Under the pieces are notes generated by a model. That model was not told where the DNA came from, did not search any database, and saw only the letters and a program-made list of their open reading frames with translations. This document shows, piece after piece, positions 30,743 to 41,923 of a DNA stretch of 64,000 nucleotides (position 1 is its first letter; each line of letters opens with the position of its first letter). A program made the position numbers and the translations under genes. The stretch lies in the NCBI RefSeq assembly GCF_025370935.1, contig NC_133499.1:5710864-5774863 (forward strand), in the 5' to 3' direction. The DNA comes from Choristoneura fumiferana. Lineage: Eukaryota > Arthropoda > Insecta > Lepidoptera > Tortricidae.

Positions 30743-31269
30743 TGTTTAACCGTTTTACATACATTTCATATTTTAGTTACATAATTTCTTAACAGATGGT
30801 GCGAGATGTACTAATTTTGTAGTTCTGTTTTACAACCTCTTTATAGATGGTGCTAGTTGCACATATTTTATATACTTTTAGTTTAATTTCCACCCGTGAG
30901 ATGTCACTATCAAGTGCAGTCACCATCCTACATCATGCTTTTAAGATTTTTCTTGTTTTCATCGCATGACCGACGAAGGTCTACGTTATTTGTCCTCATA
31001 ATCCTAGCAATCCACAGTACTGTGTCTTCTTTATTTAGCAGTATTAAAGTGAAGTGATTCAGAAGACAGTGGTATTATTTCTTGGGACCTTGTGGCGTTA
31101 ACAGCTAGTATCTTATATATATCTTTGGTTCTCTCTGTAGCTACGGCTGGACGGTTTTCAACATAGTGAGGTATCATTCATCATAACTGTCGGAGTGACA
31201 TAGGCTATATTATAATATGTTTGACGCCACTGTCTGAACTTTGGATGTGGGTTAAATTCTTCATTTTTT
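30743..31269. other. Intergenic, nothing firmly recognised
   Basis: GATGGTGC motifs near 30797 and 30847 repeat once. No gene. Confidence 0.3.
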
Positions 31270-31352
31270 TTTTATTCGACTGGATGGCAAACGAGCAAGT
31301 GGGTCTCCTGATGGTAAGAGATCACCACCGACCATAAACATCTGCAACACCA
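31270..31352 (+). repeat. Repeat family D, 5' fragment
   Basis: GACTGGATGGCAAACGAGCA to AAACATCTGCAACACC, followed by an A-run. Confidence 0.65.
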
Positions 31353-31570
31353 TAAAAAAAAAATACGTTTGTTGTAGCTGGAGCCCCATTAAATATTAAT
31401 TTATTCTGTTTTGAGTATTTGTTGTTATAGCGGCCACAGTTATACATAATCTGTGAAAATTTCAACTGCCAATCACGGTTCATGAGATACAGCCTGGTGG
31501 CACGGACATACGGACAGACAGCGAAGTCTTAGCAATAAGGTTTCCGTTTGTACCCTTTTGTACGTAACTA
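31353..31570 (+). repeat. Repeat of the CATAATCTGTGAAAATTTCA type
   Basis: TACGTTTGTTGTA, GTTATAGCGGCCACA and ACAGACAGCGAAGTCTTAGC are shared with 42930-43215 and, inverted, 55077-55240. Confidence 0.6.
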
Positions 31571-31984
31571 ACCACCTTACATAACTAACTCGGGTACGGG
31601 GCCAATTATTTCCTAACTTAATTAGGTCCTGGCGCTTTGCCGGCCGCTGCCGCGGCGACAATTAAACCTAACCTCCTCTCTTCGCACGTCGTACGGTCAA
31701 GAAACACTGAACCACGTACCAGGATGGAACCTTTTCATATTCAATTTCGCTGTGATTTCTTTGGCAAGTGTATGAAATGTCAAAGTGACATTAGTATCAC
31801 AAAACGTTCCACCATGGTACGCGATTTATTTTCCTTGACTGCACCTAATTTTCCGGAGCCTAAAGTGACAGTAAATGTGACCAATTAAATTACCCAAATA
31901 TCTTTGAAGTAGAAAATATTTGGCCAATTCCAGTGCGGTTTATGTAAGTTCAACTTCCAATAACCTAACCAACTTAAAGTTGGA
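31571..31984. other. Intergenic, nothing recognised
   Basis: An open frame at 31637-31888 (plus) has no domain, no splice context and no similarity I recognise. Not called. Confidence 0.3.
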
Positions 31985-32187
31985 AAACCCCCGACTTTGT
32001 CACTTCAAAGTTCAATATCTCAAAAACGGCTGAACCGATTTTGATGAAACATGTCTAAGAACCATCGCTAAAAAACCTGCTTTCATATTAAAAAAACCAC
32101 ATCCAAATCGGTCCACGCGTTTAAGAGCTATGGTGCCACAGACACACATAGCGGTCAAATTTATAACACATTTTGCGTCGGGGGTTA
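31985..32187 (-). repeat. Repeat family E copy, minus strand
   Basis: AAAACCCCCGACTTTGTCAC to TTTTGCGTCGGGGGTTAAA, ending in the family start in reverse. Confidence 0.7.
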
Positions 32188-32443
32188 AAAATGGTGCCCT
32201 GTGTCCAAAAGTGGGACGGATGTAGTCGAAGACGAATGTAAGCATGTATGTACGCATGTGTGTGCGTGAAGAGGTTTTACCCAGCTGCGGAGGGATGAGT
32301 AATTCAATCAATGGCAATGCAAATTAGTTGTTTTCTTTCTGACGCAACCTAGCCCCGTGTTGCGCCGATTTGTAGCGATTATTACATCTTTGTACTAAAT
32401 ACAGAAAAGGCATGTGTTTAAAGGAGCGTCACAATTAGAGCGT

Positions 32444-32790
32444 TTTCACATTATCCGATACGATATCGGTATCGGACGACGATGGACGACATCATAGCCG
32501 ACACCATGTGCTGTATTCACATATCGCTCCGATACGGCTTCTCAAAATGGCCGCTACGCATCGGGCTCTGCGCACACAGAGACAATTTAGATACACGCAT
32601 AGCACTCATACAAACGTTATCGTCTGACAGCCCACGGGCGTCCGATGGTGCCGCCACATATCGGTGTCGGCTCCGATATCCGATATCGGGCCAGACAATG
32701 TGAAAGACAGACACATATCTCATACATTTTACTTGTCCCGATATCGTATCGTCGTCCGATACCGATATCGGATCAGATAATGTGCAAAGT
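32444..32790. mobile_element. Inverted-repeat element with CACATTATCCGATACGATAT ends
   Basis: The left end CACATTATCCGATACG (32447) matches inverted ATCGGATCAGATAATGTG (ending 32784). Arms are rich in CCGATATCGG. About 340 bp, no coding. Confidence 0.7.
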
Positions 32791-32815
32791 TTTTCAGTCA
32801 TCATCATCATAAAAT

Positions 32816-33510
32816 AAATAAATAAATATCATGGGACACTTGACACCAATTGATCTAGTCCCAAACTAAGCAAAGCTTGTACTATCTATGGATACTAGGC
32901 AACGGATAAACATACTTATATACATAAATACATATTAAACATCCAAGACCCGAGAACAAACATTCGTAAAAAAAATATAATTTAGCAGTAGATATGGAAA
33001 ACAGAGGTTCCTAGAGAAAGTTTCCAGGGTAATTAACAGGCTGCCTTCCCTTACCGCTTCAGAGCGATCTCTTCCAGGCAACCTTTACGATAGGAAGAAG
33101 TAAGGAATAGATTTTAGCAGGTGGTGCAATTAACAACAAATTAGAGCAATAACAAAAATATATAAAACAAAGTAAGTATAGATACAGTAAACATCTAAAA
33201 AAATACTATTAGATAGATATACAGTAATTTTTAAATAGACTGACTATAATATTCACACAGAAGATGACAAAAAATGCATTTAAATAAATAAATATTATGG
33301 GACACTTGATACCAATTGAACTTAGTCCCAAACTAAGCAAAGCTTGTACTATGGATACTAGGCAACGGATAAACATACTTATATAGATAAACACATACTT
33401 AAATACATACTAAACATTCAAGACCCGTGAACAAGCATTCGTATTATTATTTATTTATATTTTGGGACTAGGTCAATTGGTGTAAATTGTCCCATGATAT
33501 TTATAATTAT
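32816..33510. repeat. Three headless SINE family A pieces (32816-32975 -, 33281-33440 -, 33440-33510 +)
   Basis: CAAACTAAGCAAAGCTTGTAC and its complement recur, with AAATAAATAAATAT ends, but the tRNA-like head is missing. Between the first two pieces (32976-33280) lies unassigned sequence, with CTAGAGAAAGTTTCC near 33011. Confidence 0.6.
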
Positions 33511-33925
33511 TTTATTATTTATACTAGTATCTTTGTATTTTGTTTTCAGCACTTGTCCTGCAGACGCTACTGTGTGTCAATATGTACACAATATCGCCTA
33601 GCGGCCTTAGCCAGTGGGTCAAAGTTACGATACAGATAATATGTTAATGCCGCAAATATACCGTAACTGGGGCACCTTTAAGCGGGCGAAAATTAAAATA
33701 TAATGGCCCAAGTGTATTAGTTGGCCCTCTTAGAATACAGGGTGATTGTGGCAACGTGATCGAGATCATTTACGGATAGGAACAGTATTTGACTACTCCT
33801 GAATTTTTCATATCCTATATCATTATTATTCAAAAAGCTAGCTATATAATGTTTAGGAAAGCAAAAAAACGATTTGGTTGAAAATTGGATTTATACGATA
33901 CGATTTGGTGTCTAAATTCCTGTCC
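33511..33925. other. Intergenic, nothing recognised
   Basis: No gene and no assigned repeat. Confidence 0.3.
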
Positions 33926-34043
33926 AGCGGTGGTGTAGGGGTTATAGCACGCAGCACGGATTGCTGAGGACCTGGGTTCGATTCCCAGCGCTGGTCTCTT
34001 TTTCTGGTTTTTCTGTGCATCCATGTCTCAGTTTGTATTTTCG
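33926..34043 (+). repeat. tRNA-like SINE family B head, plus strand
   Basis: GTGGTGTAGGGGTTATAGCA, CCTGGGTTCGATTCCCAGCG and GTTTTTCTGTGCATCCATG. Close to the inverse of the head at 9632-9757. Confidence 0.7.
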
Positions 34044-34479
34044 ATTGGATTTATACATTTTTTGGCCAGCTGACATGAAATCTTATATAAGCACCCTTTC
34101 GTCCTGGTTGGTCGACGCATCTGGGACCCAAGAGCTGGTTGCATCGCGCTTACTGTTCAAAGTTGTAATGCGGCCAGAGTCATGGGAACCCTGCCATAGG
34201 CAGATCTTTTGGACGGGGTTTCTTCTCATAATTTTATTGTTATACTGAGTGTTTAACGCGGCATTATCAGTTTGTTTAGTTTCTTTGAAGATAATTTATG
34301 TTTGTATTTAGTACTTCTCAATAGATGTCGCTGTCACGTTTAAGTACAATACCTGAATGGCGCTATTAAGATTTTTGTAGCAGCCTATAAAAGGGCTGTC
34401 ATTTTCGTATTAAATTCATTCCCTAAGCAACTGTCGTCTTATTCACGTCGGTGCGTTCGACGTTCAAACACCGAGTGTG
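34044..34479. other. Intergenic; contains a TATA-like CTATAAAAGGGC at 34384
   Basis: CTATAAAAGGGC at about 34384-34395 is followed by sequence that looks like an LTR R region, but no paired LTR lies in the window. No gene. Confidence 0.3.
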
Positions 34480-34812
34480 GCCTGTAATATGAGCGAATAA
34501 TTAAAACATAGATCATACTCCTCAAACTGAACAACATTAGTTCAGCAACTTTTAAAAATAATTAGATTTTTTTAATTTTTATTACCCTTTAAAGTTTATT
34601 CGAAGAAGCAATGTAATGCAAAAGGCTTGATGTTTTTAGCGTGACAGGCGACGTCAGTTTGATTCTAGGATGGCGTACATTGATTACAGTATTTAATTTG
34701 TATGAAGAAGTAAAAATCTGAAGACTCCATTATTTTTAAAAGTCGCTGTACTAATGTTATTCAGTTTGACGAGCACGATCTATGTTTTAATTATTTGCTC
34801 GTATTACAGGCC
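34480..34812. mobile_element. MITE with about 80-bp inverted ends (GTGGCCTGTAATATGAGC)
   Basis: The left arm from GTGGCCTGTAATATGAGC (about 34480-34560) and the right arm (about 34730-34812, ending GCTCGTATTACAGGCCAC) are inverted. The interior holds ACAGGCGACGTCAGTTTGAT, also found at the left edge of the 4-kb palindrome (59185-59235, inverted), and the right-arm sequence recurs at 63305-63386. Confidence 0.75.
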
Positions 34813-35682
34813 ACGATAAGTTAAGTTATTTTTTGATATTTTGAATAATTGTATTCATAGAATTAATATATCTAAGTATCTCTTTCTAACGTGCTTTTCT
34901 TTAGGCAGTTGTCTCACCGCCAGCGAGGAAACGATTGGCTATCGACTATTTTCTCGCTCAAGAAACGAACAAAAGATATTCTAAGTATCTCTTTCTAACG
35001 TGCTTTTCTGCAGAAGTACGGCGCTACTTGTATGTGTCGTCGTAAGTTCAAGTATTATTTCTCGTAAGTAAAAGTATTATTCGTATTTTCGTAAGTAAAA
35101 ATATTATTTCTTATAACTCTGTGAAATGGAAAGGTGACTTGGACCAACTTCGGGGTATACCTTTTCCAATAAAAAAATAATTATCGAAATCGGACTACTC
35201 TGTAGAAAGTTATACGTGGACTTGAGAACCTCCTCCGTATTTTTCGTCGGTTAAAAAATATTTTTCCGTTCGTTAACACGCATTGACAAACTTTGATTTA
35301 TGAAATAAATTAAAAAATATTCAAATACCGTATTTAAGCTATAACAAGCACTTATAAATATCATTAATCTACCAGCGGTTCAGAAAAACCTCTGTTAGAA
35401 AGAATCCAACAAGGTACTTTTAGGTTTATTCTTCACTAAACGTTAGCAGCGCATATTTATTTATTTTCATTTTTCAATTTCAATCTAGGTAAATTGGGTT
35501 AAGTTCATGGGTAAAAGACATGAAATCCATGTAGAATATTCCGTAACATTTATCCTGTTATAATGAAGTAGATATTCAAATTTCTCAATCACTGTTATCA
35601 CTTTAACTGGTGTAAACTGAATTTGAAATTAACAAGGGCGTTGCGGACCATAAAGCCGGGTTCTGCAGCCATAATCTAAAGC
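34813..35682. other. Intergenic, nothing firmly recognised
   Basis: AAGTATCTCTTTCTAACGTG occurs twice (about 34874 and 34984), a local direct repeat about 110 bp apart. No gene. Confidence 0.35.
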
Positions 35683-35907
35683 AATACCGTGAACTGCTTC
35701 AACTTTGCCCTCTGGCCCCAACATTGCCTGATTCAATTTAGAGTCGATAACTAGCACCCTTCTAGGTTTTTAAACTTTTATCCCCCCGTAATAATAATTC
35801 CCGTGTAGATAAAAGTTTAAAACCTATAAGAGTGCTAATTTATCGACTCTAAATCGAATCAGGCAATGTTGGGGCCAGAGGGCAAAGTTGAAGCAGTTCA
35901 CGGTATC
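35683..35907. mobile_element. Full-length hairpin MITE (ATACCGTGAACTGCTTCAAC), copy 1
   Basis: 225 bp; arms of about 95 bp are near-perfect inverted copies (ATACCGTGAACTGCTTCAAC ... GAAGCAGTTCACGGTAT). Copy 2 lies at 42677-42900. Confidence 0.85.
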
Positions 35908-36965
35908 GCTCGGGATTCGTCGGTGTTCTTCGTTTCCCTGAACATTCAAAGGAGAAAGGAAAAGAAAACCGATCTTTTGTTTCGAGCTCCGAACGCTCCG
36001 AACATTAGCTGACTAGTTTAAGTGTAGAAAAGCTGGAAACCCCCCCACATTTTTATTTCAAAGTTTGTTTAATAATTCTAAAACGTCTGGACTGATTTTA
36101 ATTAAGCTTAGCTAAGAATTATTTCGATTAAACTAGCTTTCGATTAAAAAAATGACATCAAAACCATTGCAAAATTATACGAGTTATCATTATTTAAAAT
36201 ACAATAGTTTTTGACTAGAGTACTGCGGCAATCCGAACTGCTGCTTTTCTGTGCTATCTTTCATTTAAACCCTACGCCTAAAACTAACGAAATTTAAAAA
36301 TTACTGCCTTATAAAAACTAAAAATAAGGAAACAAGTCCAGTGGTCTAGAATTCTGTTAAGTGAAGTTCTACAGTCGGGAACTCGAGACCCATTTAAAAT
36401 CATGGCTTGCTCAAAAATTCTCAGTAATGAATGGTATGGGCTGACAGCAAACGGCCAACGTATTTAATTATCTAAATAGAATACAATCTTGGTAAAACAT
36501 TAAATTGCCACATTTTGCATTCGTAACTTTTACACTAGCCACAATAGAAAAAGGATTTAAAAACACAAATAGTGTAGCGATTCTATTCTCGATTCTGAGA
36601 AAACTACTTTCTGGTTTTCAGTTATTTAATTAACACCTTGTTGTGTAAGAGGGCAAAGGGTTTTTTGCTACACAATATTTTAGACTATCCCGGTCATTAC
36701 TAAATAATTTTATGAATTAAATTCCAGTTTTGTTCCGCGTACCTTGATTTTAACGAAGCTCGATGTTTCGGCGCAGTTAAATGCGCCATGATCACGAGGA
36801 CGAGGGCGAGGACGAGGGTTTTTTGCTATTCTGCCTATGGGACCCTAAAAGCGCATAATGCATTGATTTATACGAGTAATGTGGGCGCCTTTATCTAGTT
36901 TTTTTCCGCAGTATAATCTAGTTAGTGCGTAGTTTAAAAATGTAACCTTTATTTATCGATAGAAA
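35908..36965. other. Intergenic, nothing recognised
   Basis: AT-rich; no gene. A short GAGGACGAGGGCGAGGACGA purine run lies near 36796-36817. Confidence 0.3.
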
Positions 36966-36973
36966 TCTATAAT

Positions 36974-38647
36974 TAGGGCTATGCGGTATTGGGCTTGATG
37001 GCGATACCGGTATTATTCCGGTATTCAAATTTTGAAAACCGGTATCCCGGTATTTCGGTATTTTTTCGGTATTTTCCGTATTTTCCCCTTATTTTTCTTT
37101 CTTTCTGCATAAGTGTTGTTTTGTTGAAATATAACCAATATAAATGAAAAGCAAGATTTAATAAACTTCCCTTTTAATGAGCAAGCATTAAAATAAAAAA
37201 CTAACGTTGTTAATTGTTAAATTAGACTAATATGGGATTCTCTAAATTTTCGCTGAAAATTGTTTCGCCGATTTAATAATGTTTACTAACTAATGTTCCC
37301 AACCAAATTTTCGCATAATATCTTTTCAAGCTTGAAAGGTCTCTACTGATGAAATGTACGCTCCGCCCGGAACCTGCTCAGCTCCAAAACCCCGAGAGCT
37401 TTTAGCTCAAACTTCAAAGCCCTTTCGAATGCCTAGGTAGCGACGTGGACGACTACAACGACGGGTTTGTGAAAGCTGCCCATAGGCTTTCGCGCTCTCT
37501 CGCTCGGTAAACCAGTCCTTAAGGACCTTCAGACGCCATTTAGTTCTGTCCTCCACCAAGGGAGAACAACGAAAGCATGGAACAAAAGACAGTGGTGGTA
37601 ACACCTTGCTGAAGAATTATAGACCCATCTCACTTCTGAGCCATGTTTACAAGCTGTTTTCCAGGGCCATTACAAATCGTCTCGCAAGCAGGTTTGACGA
37701 TTTCCAGCCTCCCAAACAAGCCGGCTTCCGAAAAGGCTATAGTATCGTAGACCACATGTACGTTGCGGCAGGTTATACAGAAGACCGAAGGGTATAACCT
37801 CCCCCTTAGCTTTGCATTTGTGGACTACGAGAAAGCCTTCGTTTCGATCGAGACTTGGGCTGTGCTGCAGGCTCTCCAGCGGTGCCAAGTTGACTACCGG
37901 TATATCGAAGTGTTGAAGTGTCTGTGCAAAAACGCCACCGTGTCCGTCCGACTACATGACCAGAGCACGAAGCCTATTCCTCTGCTGCGGGGAGTCAGAC
38001 AAGGAGATGTGATATGTGATCTCTCCGAAACTGTTCACCGCTGCATTGGAGGATGCTTTTAAGGTTCTGGACTGGAAAGGACGAGGCATCAACATTAATA
38101 GCGGGTACTTTACTCGCCTTTGATTCGCCGACGATATTGTAGTCATGGCTGAGACCATGGAGGACCTAAAGTGCTATGCTCGCTGACCTCAGCAGTTTCC
38201 GACCGAGTTGGCCTAAAAATGAACATGGGCATGACGAAAGTCATGTCTAACTAATGTCCATGTTGTCCCAACTCCCGCAATAGTCGGGGGCTCTGCGCTC
38301 GAAGTTGTTGACGACTATATATACTTGGGACAAACGGTCCAGTTGCGTTGGTCCAACTTCGAGAAAGCTTACACTACAAATAAACAAAGCAAACTTGTGC
38401 GCGGTAAATTTGAAATTATATAGTAGATTAAGACGTAAGTAACTTCAAAAGCCATAAGTCTGATGACAAAAGTTATTAAAAGTGATTGCTTGTTTGAAAT
38501 TAAAGTCGACTATTACTATTTTAAACACAAAGTCAATATACCGAAAAACCGGTTTTGTAGATATTTAATCCCGGTATTAAAAAAGGGGAAAAAAATTACC
38601 GGTATCCCGGTTTTTCGGTAATACCGAATACCGGTATCCATGCCCTA
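36974..38647. mobile_element. hAT-like element, 1.67 kb, 8-bp target duplication, containing an RTE fragment
   Basis: The ends are TAGGGCTATG (36974) and the inverted CATGCCCTA (ending 38647). TCTATAAT flanks both sides (36966-36973 and 38648-38655). The subterminal regions are packed with ACCGGTAT / ATACCGG words on both sides (37003-37085 and 38535-38640), likely transposase-binding repeats as in many hAT elements. No transposase is seen; the middle is RTE-derived. Confidence 0.85.
37390..38400 (+). pseudogene. RTE-type reverse transcriptase fragment, broken
   Basis: Frames decode in pieces: LKNYRPISLLSHVYKLFSRA (37609), FQPPKQAGFRKGYSIVDHMY, LPLSFAFVDYEKAFVSIETW (37800), LRGVRQGDVI (37985), ADDIVVMAETMEDL (38130), and VEVVDDYIYLGQ-like text near 38310. 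FVDYEKAF and the shifted ADD box are RT motifs A and C. At least two frameshifts and a deletion after GDVI break it. It lies wholly inside the hAT-like element. The clade is judged from motif wording. Confidence 0.8.
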
Positions 38648-38710
38648 TCTATAATATTAATATTAGTCGGTTGGTATTTGAAGTGCCTTTGGCCGCGTTT
38701 TGTAGGTAAC

Positions 38711-39262
38711 TAAATAAATAAATAAATTAATTAAATAAATACCATGGGATGCTTCACACCAATTGACCTAGATCCAAACTAAGCAAAGCTTGTACCATGG
38801 ATACTAGGCAACGGATAACATACTTATATAGATAAATACATACTTAAATACACATTGAATATCCAAGACCCGAGAACAAACATTCTTATTGTTCATACAA
38901 ATATCTGCCCCGGCCGGGAATCGAACCCGGAACATCAAGCTTCGTAGTCAGGTTATCTAACCACTAGGCCATCTGGTCGTCAAAATAGCGTAATAGGACG
39001 ACCGGATGGCCAAGTGGTTAGATAACCTGACTACGAAGCTTGAGGTCCCGGGTTCGATTCCCATGTCGGGGCAGATATTTGTATGAAAATACGAATGTTT
39101 GTTCTCGGGTCTTGGGTGTTTAATATGTATTTAAGTATGTATCTGTCTATATAATTATAATTTATCCGTTGCTTAGTACCCATAACACAAGCTTTGCTAA
39201 GCTAACTTTGGGACTAGGTCAATTGGTGTGAATTGTCCCGTGATATTTATATTTATATAAAT
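38711..39262. repeat. Two SINE family A copies head to head
   Basis: Minus copy 38711-38985 and plus copy 38997-39262 meet at their tRNA-like heads, with about 11 bp between. The plus head reads GGATGGCCAAGTGGTTAGAT (A-box) and CCCGGGTTCGATTCCC (B-box). Tails end in TAAATA repeats at both outer ends, so the whole 550 bp can fold back. Confidence 0.8.
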
Positions 39263-39344
39263 AAATATATTTTATTAACTAATTATATTAAATAGGCTAA
39301 ATTCCTAAAAATATATTATTAATCGATTAGTAACATTTTCAAAA

Positions 39345-39545
39345 AATACCGTATGCACCCAGAAATGTACACAGGTCAGCACACAGTGGATGTTCCACGA
39401 TGGCTATCGGCGCCGCGGCAGGCCTAGAAAAGATTGCGGGATGACCTAGACGCGTTTTCCAGCGACTGGCCAGACATACGTGCCGACAGGACGAGTTGGA
39501 AGCCCAGGGGAAAGACATTTGCCCAACAGTGGGGCATTACAGGCT
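39345..39545 (+). repeat. RTE-type LINE C-terminal fragment
   Basis: Plus strand decodes (with one frameshift) as DGYRRRGRPRK and SWKPRGKTFAQQWGIT, matching the same region as the antisense copy at 3660-3964. Confidence 0.65.
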
Positions 39546-40050
39546 AATTAAAAAAAATCGGAGACTTAAATTATTTTACGAAAACTTCCTGCCTGTCCCA
39601 TTTTCCAAAATCTCGTCAAGGCTTAGGCTTACCTTAATCTTGTTTTCGGTCCTTCTGTGTTTGTTTTATATATTTCCTGATTTCATATCCTTTTCTCACA
39701 TTCGGCCTATGTCAACAATTTTCATTGCTATTATGTTGATTGGTAGTATATGTTATAGTATGAGTGTTGTATGTATGTATAAAATTGCATTTATTTTAAT
39801 GTTATTGTTTTTATTTCTTCTCGCGTTTTCTTTGGCCCCCTACTTTTACTATCTGCATTAGTTTCTGTTTATGTACGCATTTAAGTATTTGTATGCTGTT
39901 ATTAAACAAATAAATCCAAATGGTCGTCTGCAAGAGATCGCTTTTAAGCGATAAGACCGCCTCTTATCTACCCTGCATTTTGTTTCTATGTAAAATTATT
40001 GTATTGATTTATGGTGTGCAATAAAGAATATTTGTGTTCTATTGTAGACA
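39546..40050 (+). repeat. CR1/L2-like LINE 3' end
   Basis: AAAATCTCGTCAAGGCTTAG, GAGATCGCTTTTAAGCGATA and GTGTGCAATAAAGAATATTTG are shared with 55735-56305. A 121-codon open frame here is the LINE tail in a chance frame. Confidence 0.7.
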
Positions 40051-40904
40051 TATGTTATTATATTTTATGAGAGGGAGGCAAACGAACATACATATAGTAG
40101 TATTATATTATACATTACCTACATAATAACACATGTGATTTCAAAATACTTTAACATTGGTGTGAATAACCTTGAATATTATGTTCGTTGTTTTATATTC
40201 GACGCACGTATCTTTAAGAAGGAAAGTTTGACATTGAATAGTTCCATATAATTATATCTCAAAACAATGGGACGTTTGCTTAGTATGTTAATTTTCAAAA
40301 GGGAAAGTTTTATAACGAATAACATGCTTAAAGGATTCTAAGGCCATCGAGCTGAAAATAATAGGAAAGAAAGATAGCAAATACATTTATTCACAACTCA
40401 AGACACAATTATAAATATTCTTAAGTACAAACAGACAACACGAAGGTATGTGTCATTGCGATTACGAATCGGACACTGGCTCAGCATAATGCTGAAGTGC
40501 CCCGGCGCTGATTTTCAGCCAGCACCGTCGTAATGAAATATAGTTGTAGTGTTAAAAGCAGTCAAAGTCGAAATATCTTTATTAGTTTAGGTTTAATATA
40601 GACTATAACGAACCCTTACGACTGACAAAAAAATCTATCACCGGTTCGGGAAACCTCTGTTGAGAAAAAAATTGGCAAGAAAGTCACCGAAATATTACAT
40701 ATTTTATTTAAAACAGATCTACGATACTCGTATCTAGATTATTAATTAAATTATTTCCAAACATCGCTATCCAAGATCTTTTTAATTTTATAATACACCT
40801 GACATAATTATATATGTATTCTTGACAAGAAATTTGAATTTTGTATCTGTTTGGTAGGTAACATGTTTTAAAATTTTATTATTTAAACAATTATTATTGC
40901 ATTA
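40051..40904. other. Intergenic, nothing recognised
   Basis: AT-rich; no gene. Confidence 0.3.
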
Positions 40905-41085
40905 TTGTGTTTCGGCGTGGAGAGTAAGACAGCCGGTGAAATTACTGGCACTTGAGGTATTCCATCTTAGGCCTCTAGGTTGGCAACGCATCTGCAATAC
41001 CAGGGTTATTGCAGATGTTTATGGGCGGTGGTGATCTCTTACCATCAGGAGACCCACTTGCTCGTTTGCCAGCCAGAAGAATTAA
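40905..41085 (-). repeat. Repeat family D copy, minus strand
   Basis: TTTCGGCGTGGAGAGTAAGA to CTTGCTCGTTTGCCAGCCAG. It lies about 560 bp upstream of the protease start codon. Confidence 0.7.
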
Positions 41086-41644
41086 AAAAAAATGAAATTT
41101 CCCAGAAACGGCATTTCGGTTCTAGGTTCTAGCTAGTTTTAGTAGTGTCAAAACGTAACTGTCAAGCTTAAACCAAGTGTAACAATCTTTGTGCCCGTCC
41201 GTCAGTTAGAGGTTTTTTTTTAGAATAACATTTTTGCTGATTAATATTTTTTCTAATATTTAGTGGGCTTTCTAAATCTAGAAAATTTATTATGGGAGAT
41301 AACTGTGGAAAACGATGACAGCGCGAACGAATCACAAACTTTACTATGCAATATTTGTTTTTATTTTCCCTCCCTGACCCATAAGCACAGATAAAATAGA
41401 AATCGAATTCCTTAAGCCATTATTTCGAATTAGATCCTCATTAGCCATCGACAATAGTATTTTTTTAATCGAACAAAGACCGATCCACTGACACACTTCG
41501 GCATTGTAAGCGCCTTGCTCTCGTTAAAAAAAAAACACCGGTCATAAAAGTGATCCTTCACTCTGAATTCGAATCTCGTGAGTAGCGCGCGCTTTTAAAA
41601 AAAAACTTTAAAAAGTTAACGGCGCGAAGAAGTGTCAAGTGAAA
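41086..41644 (+). promoter_or_regulatory. Likely promoter and 5' UTR region of the serine protease
   Basis: This 560-bp stretch lies between a repeat and the start codon. CATAAAAG at 41543-41550 is the only TATA-like word near the gene. No well-spaced initiator is convincing and an upstream non-coding exon cannot be excluded. Confidence 0.25.
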
Positions 41645-41923
41645 ATGAAAATGTATTCGATCTTCATTCTGATTTTTGCGATAAATTTGACGAATGGGGA
41701 TTACTTTTTAAATAGAGTTAATCACATGGAGTTTTACAAGAATAGGACGCGCCCTTCGAAGGCGTTTTCTAGTTTTTCTACCAATTATTTTAACCAGAAT
41801 GTGCTGCATGGACCAGGAAAGCAGAGAGTGCAGTGTGGTACAAGGACTGTTGATTTCAATCCGAGGAGGACCGCGAAAATCGTCGGAGGGATGGAAACAC
41901 CATACGGCGCCTTCCCTTGGCAG
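41645..41923 (+). CDS. Protease exon 1: signal peptide, pro-region, IVGG activation site
   Basis: 93 codons, phase 0, donor CAG|GTAAAT. It encodes the hydrophobic leader, an NRT glycosylation site (33-35), Cys64 in QCGTRT, and RRTAKIVGGMETPYGAFPWQ. The following intron is 8.9 kb and is full of repeats. Confidence 0.93.

Noticed and set aside
31637..31888. 83-codon open frame as a small gene
   Set aside because: No domain, homologue, promoter or splice signal recognised; length is within chance expectation.
32482..32810. Open frames in the CCGATATCGG-rich element
   Set aside because: They lie within an inverted-repeat element and mirror each other on both strands.
34233..34480. Solo LTR with a CTATAAAAGGGC promoter
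   Set aside because: TG and CA can be found near the ends but no matching LTR copy or target duplication is visible, so it is left as an observation.
38996..39070. Functional tRNA gene
   Set aside because: The A- and B-box words are present but the sequence is shared by several SINE copies with a common tail, and a convincing cloverleaf is lacking. The same holds for 9632, 16396, 33926, 46171, 47113 and 48270.
39496..39861. 121-codon hydrophobic open frame as a membrane protein
   Set aside because: It starts in an RTE fragment and continues through a LINE 3' UTR whose other copy (55735-56305) does not keep the frame.
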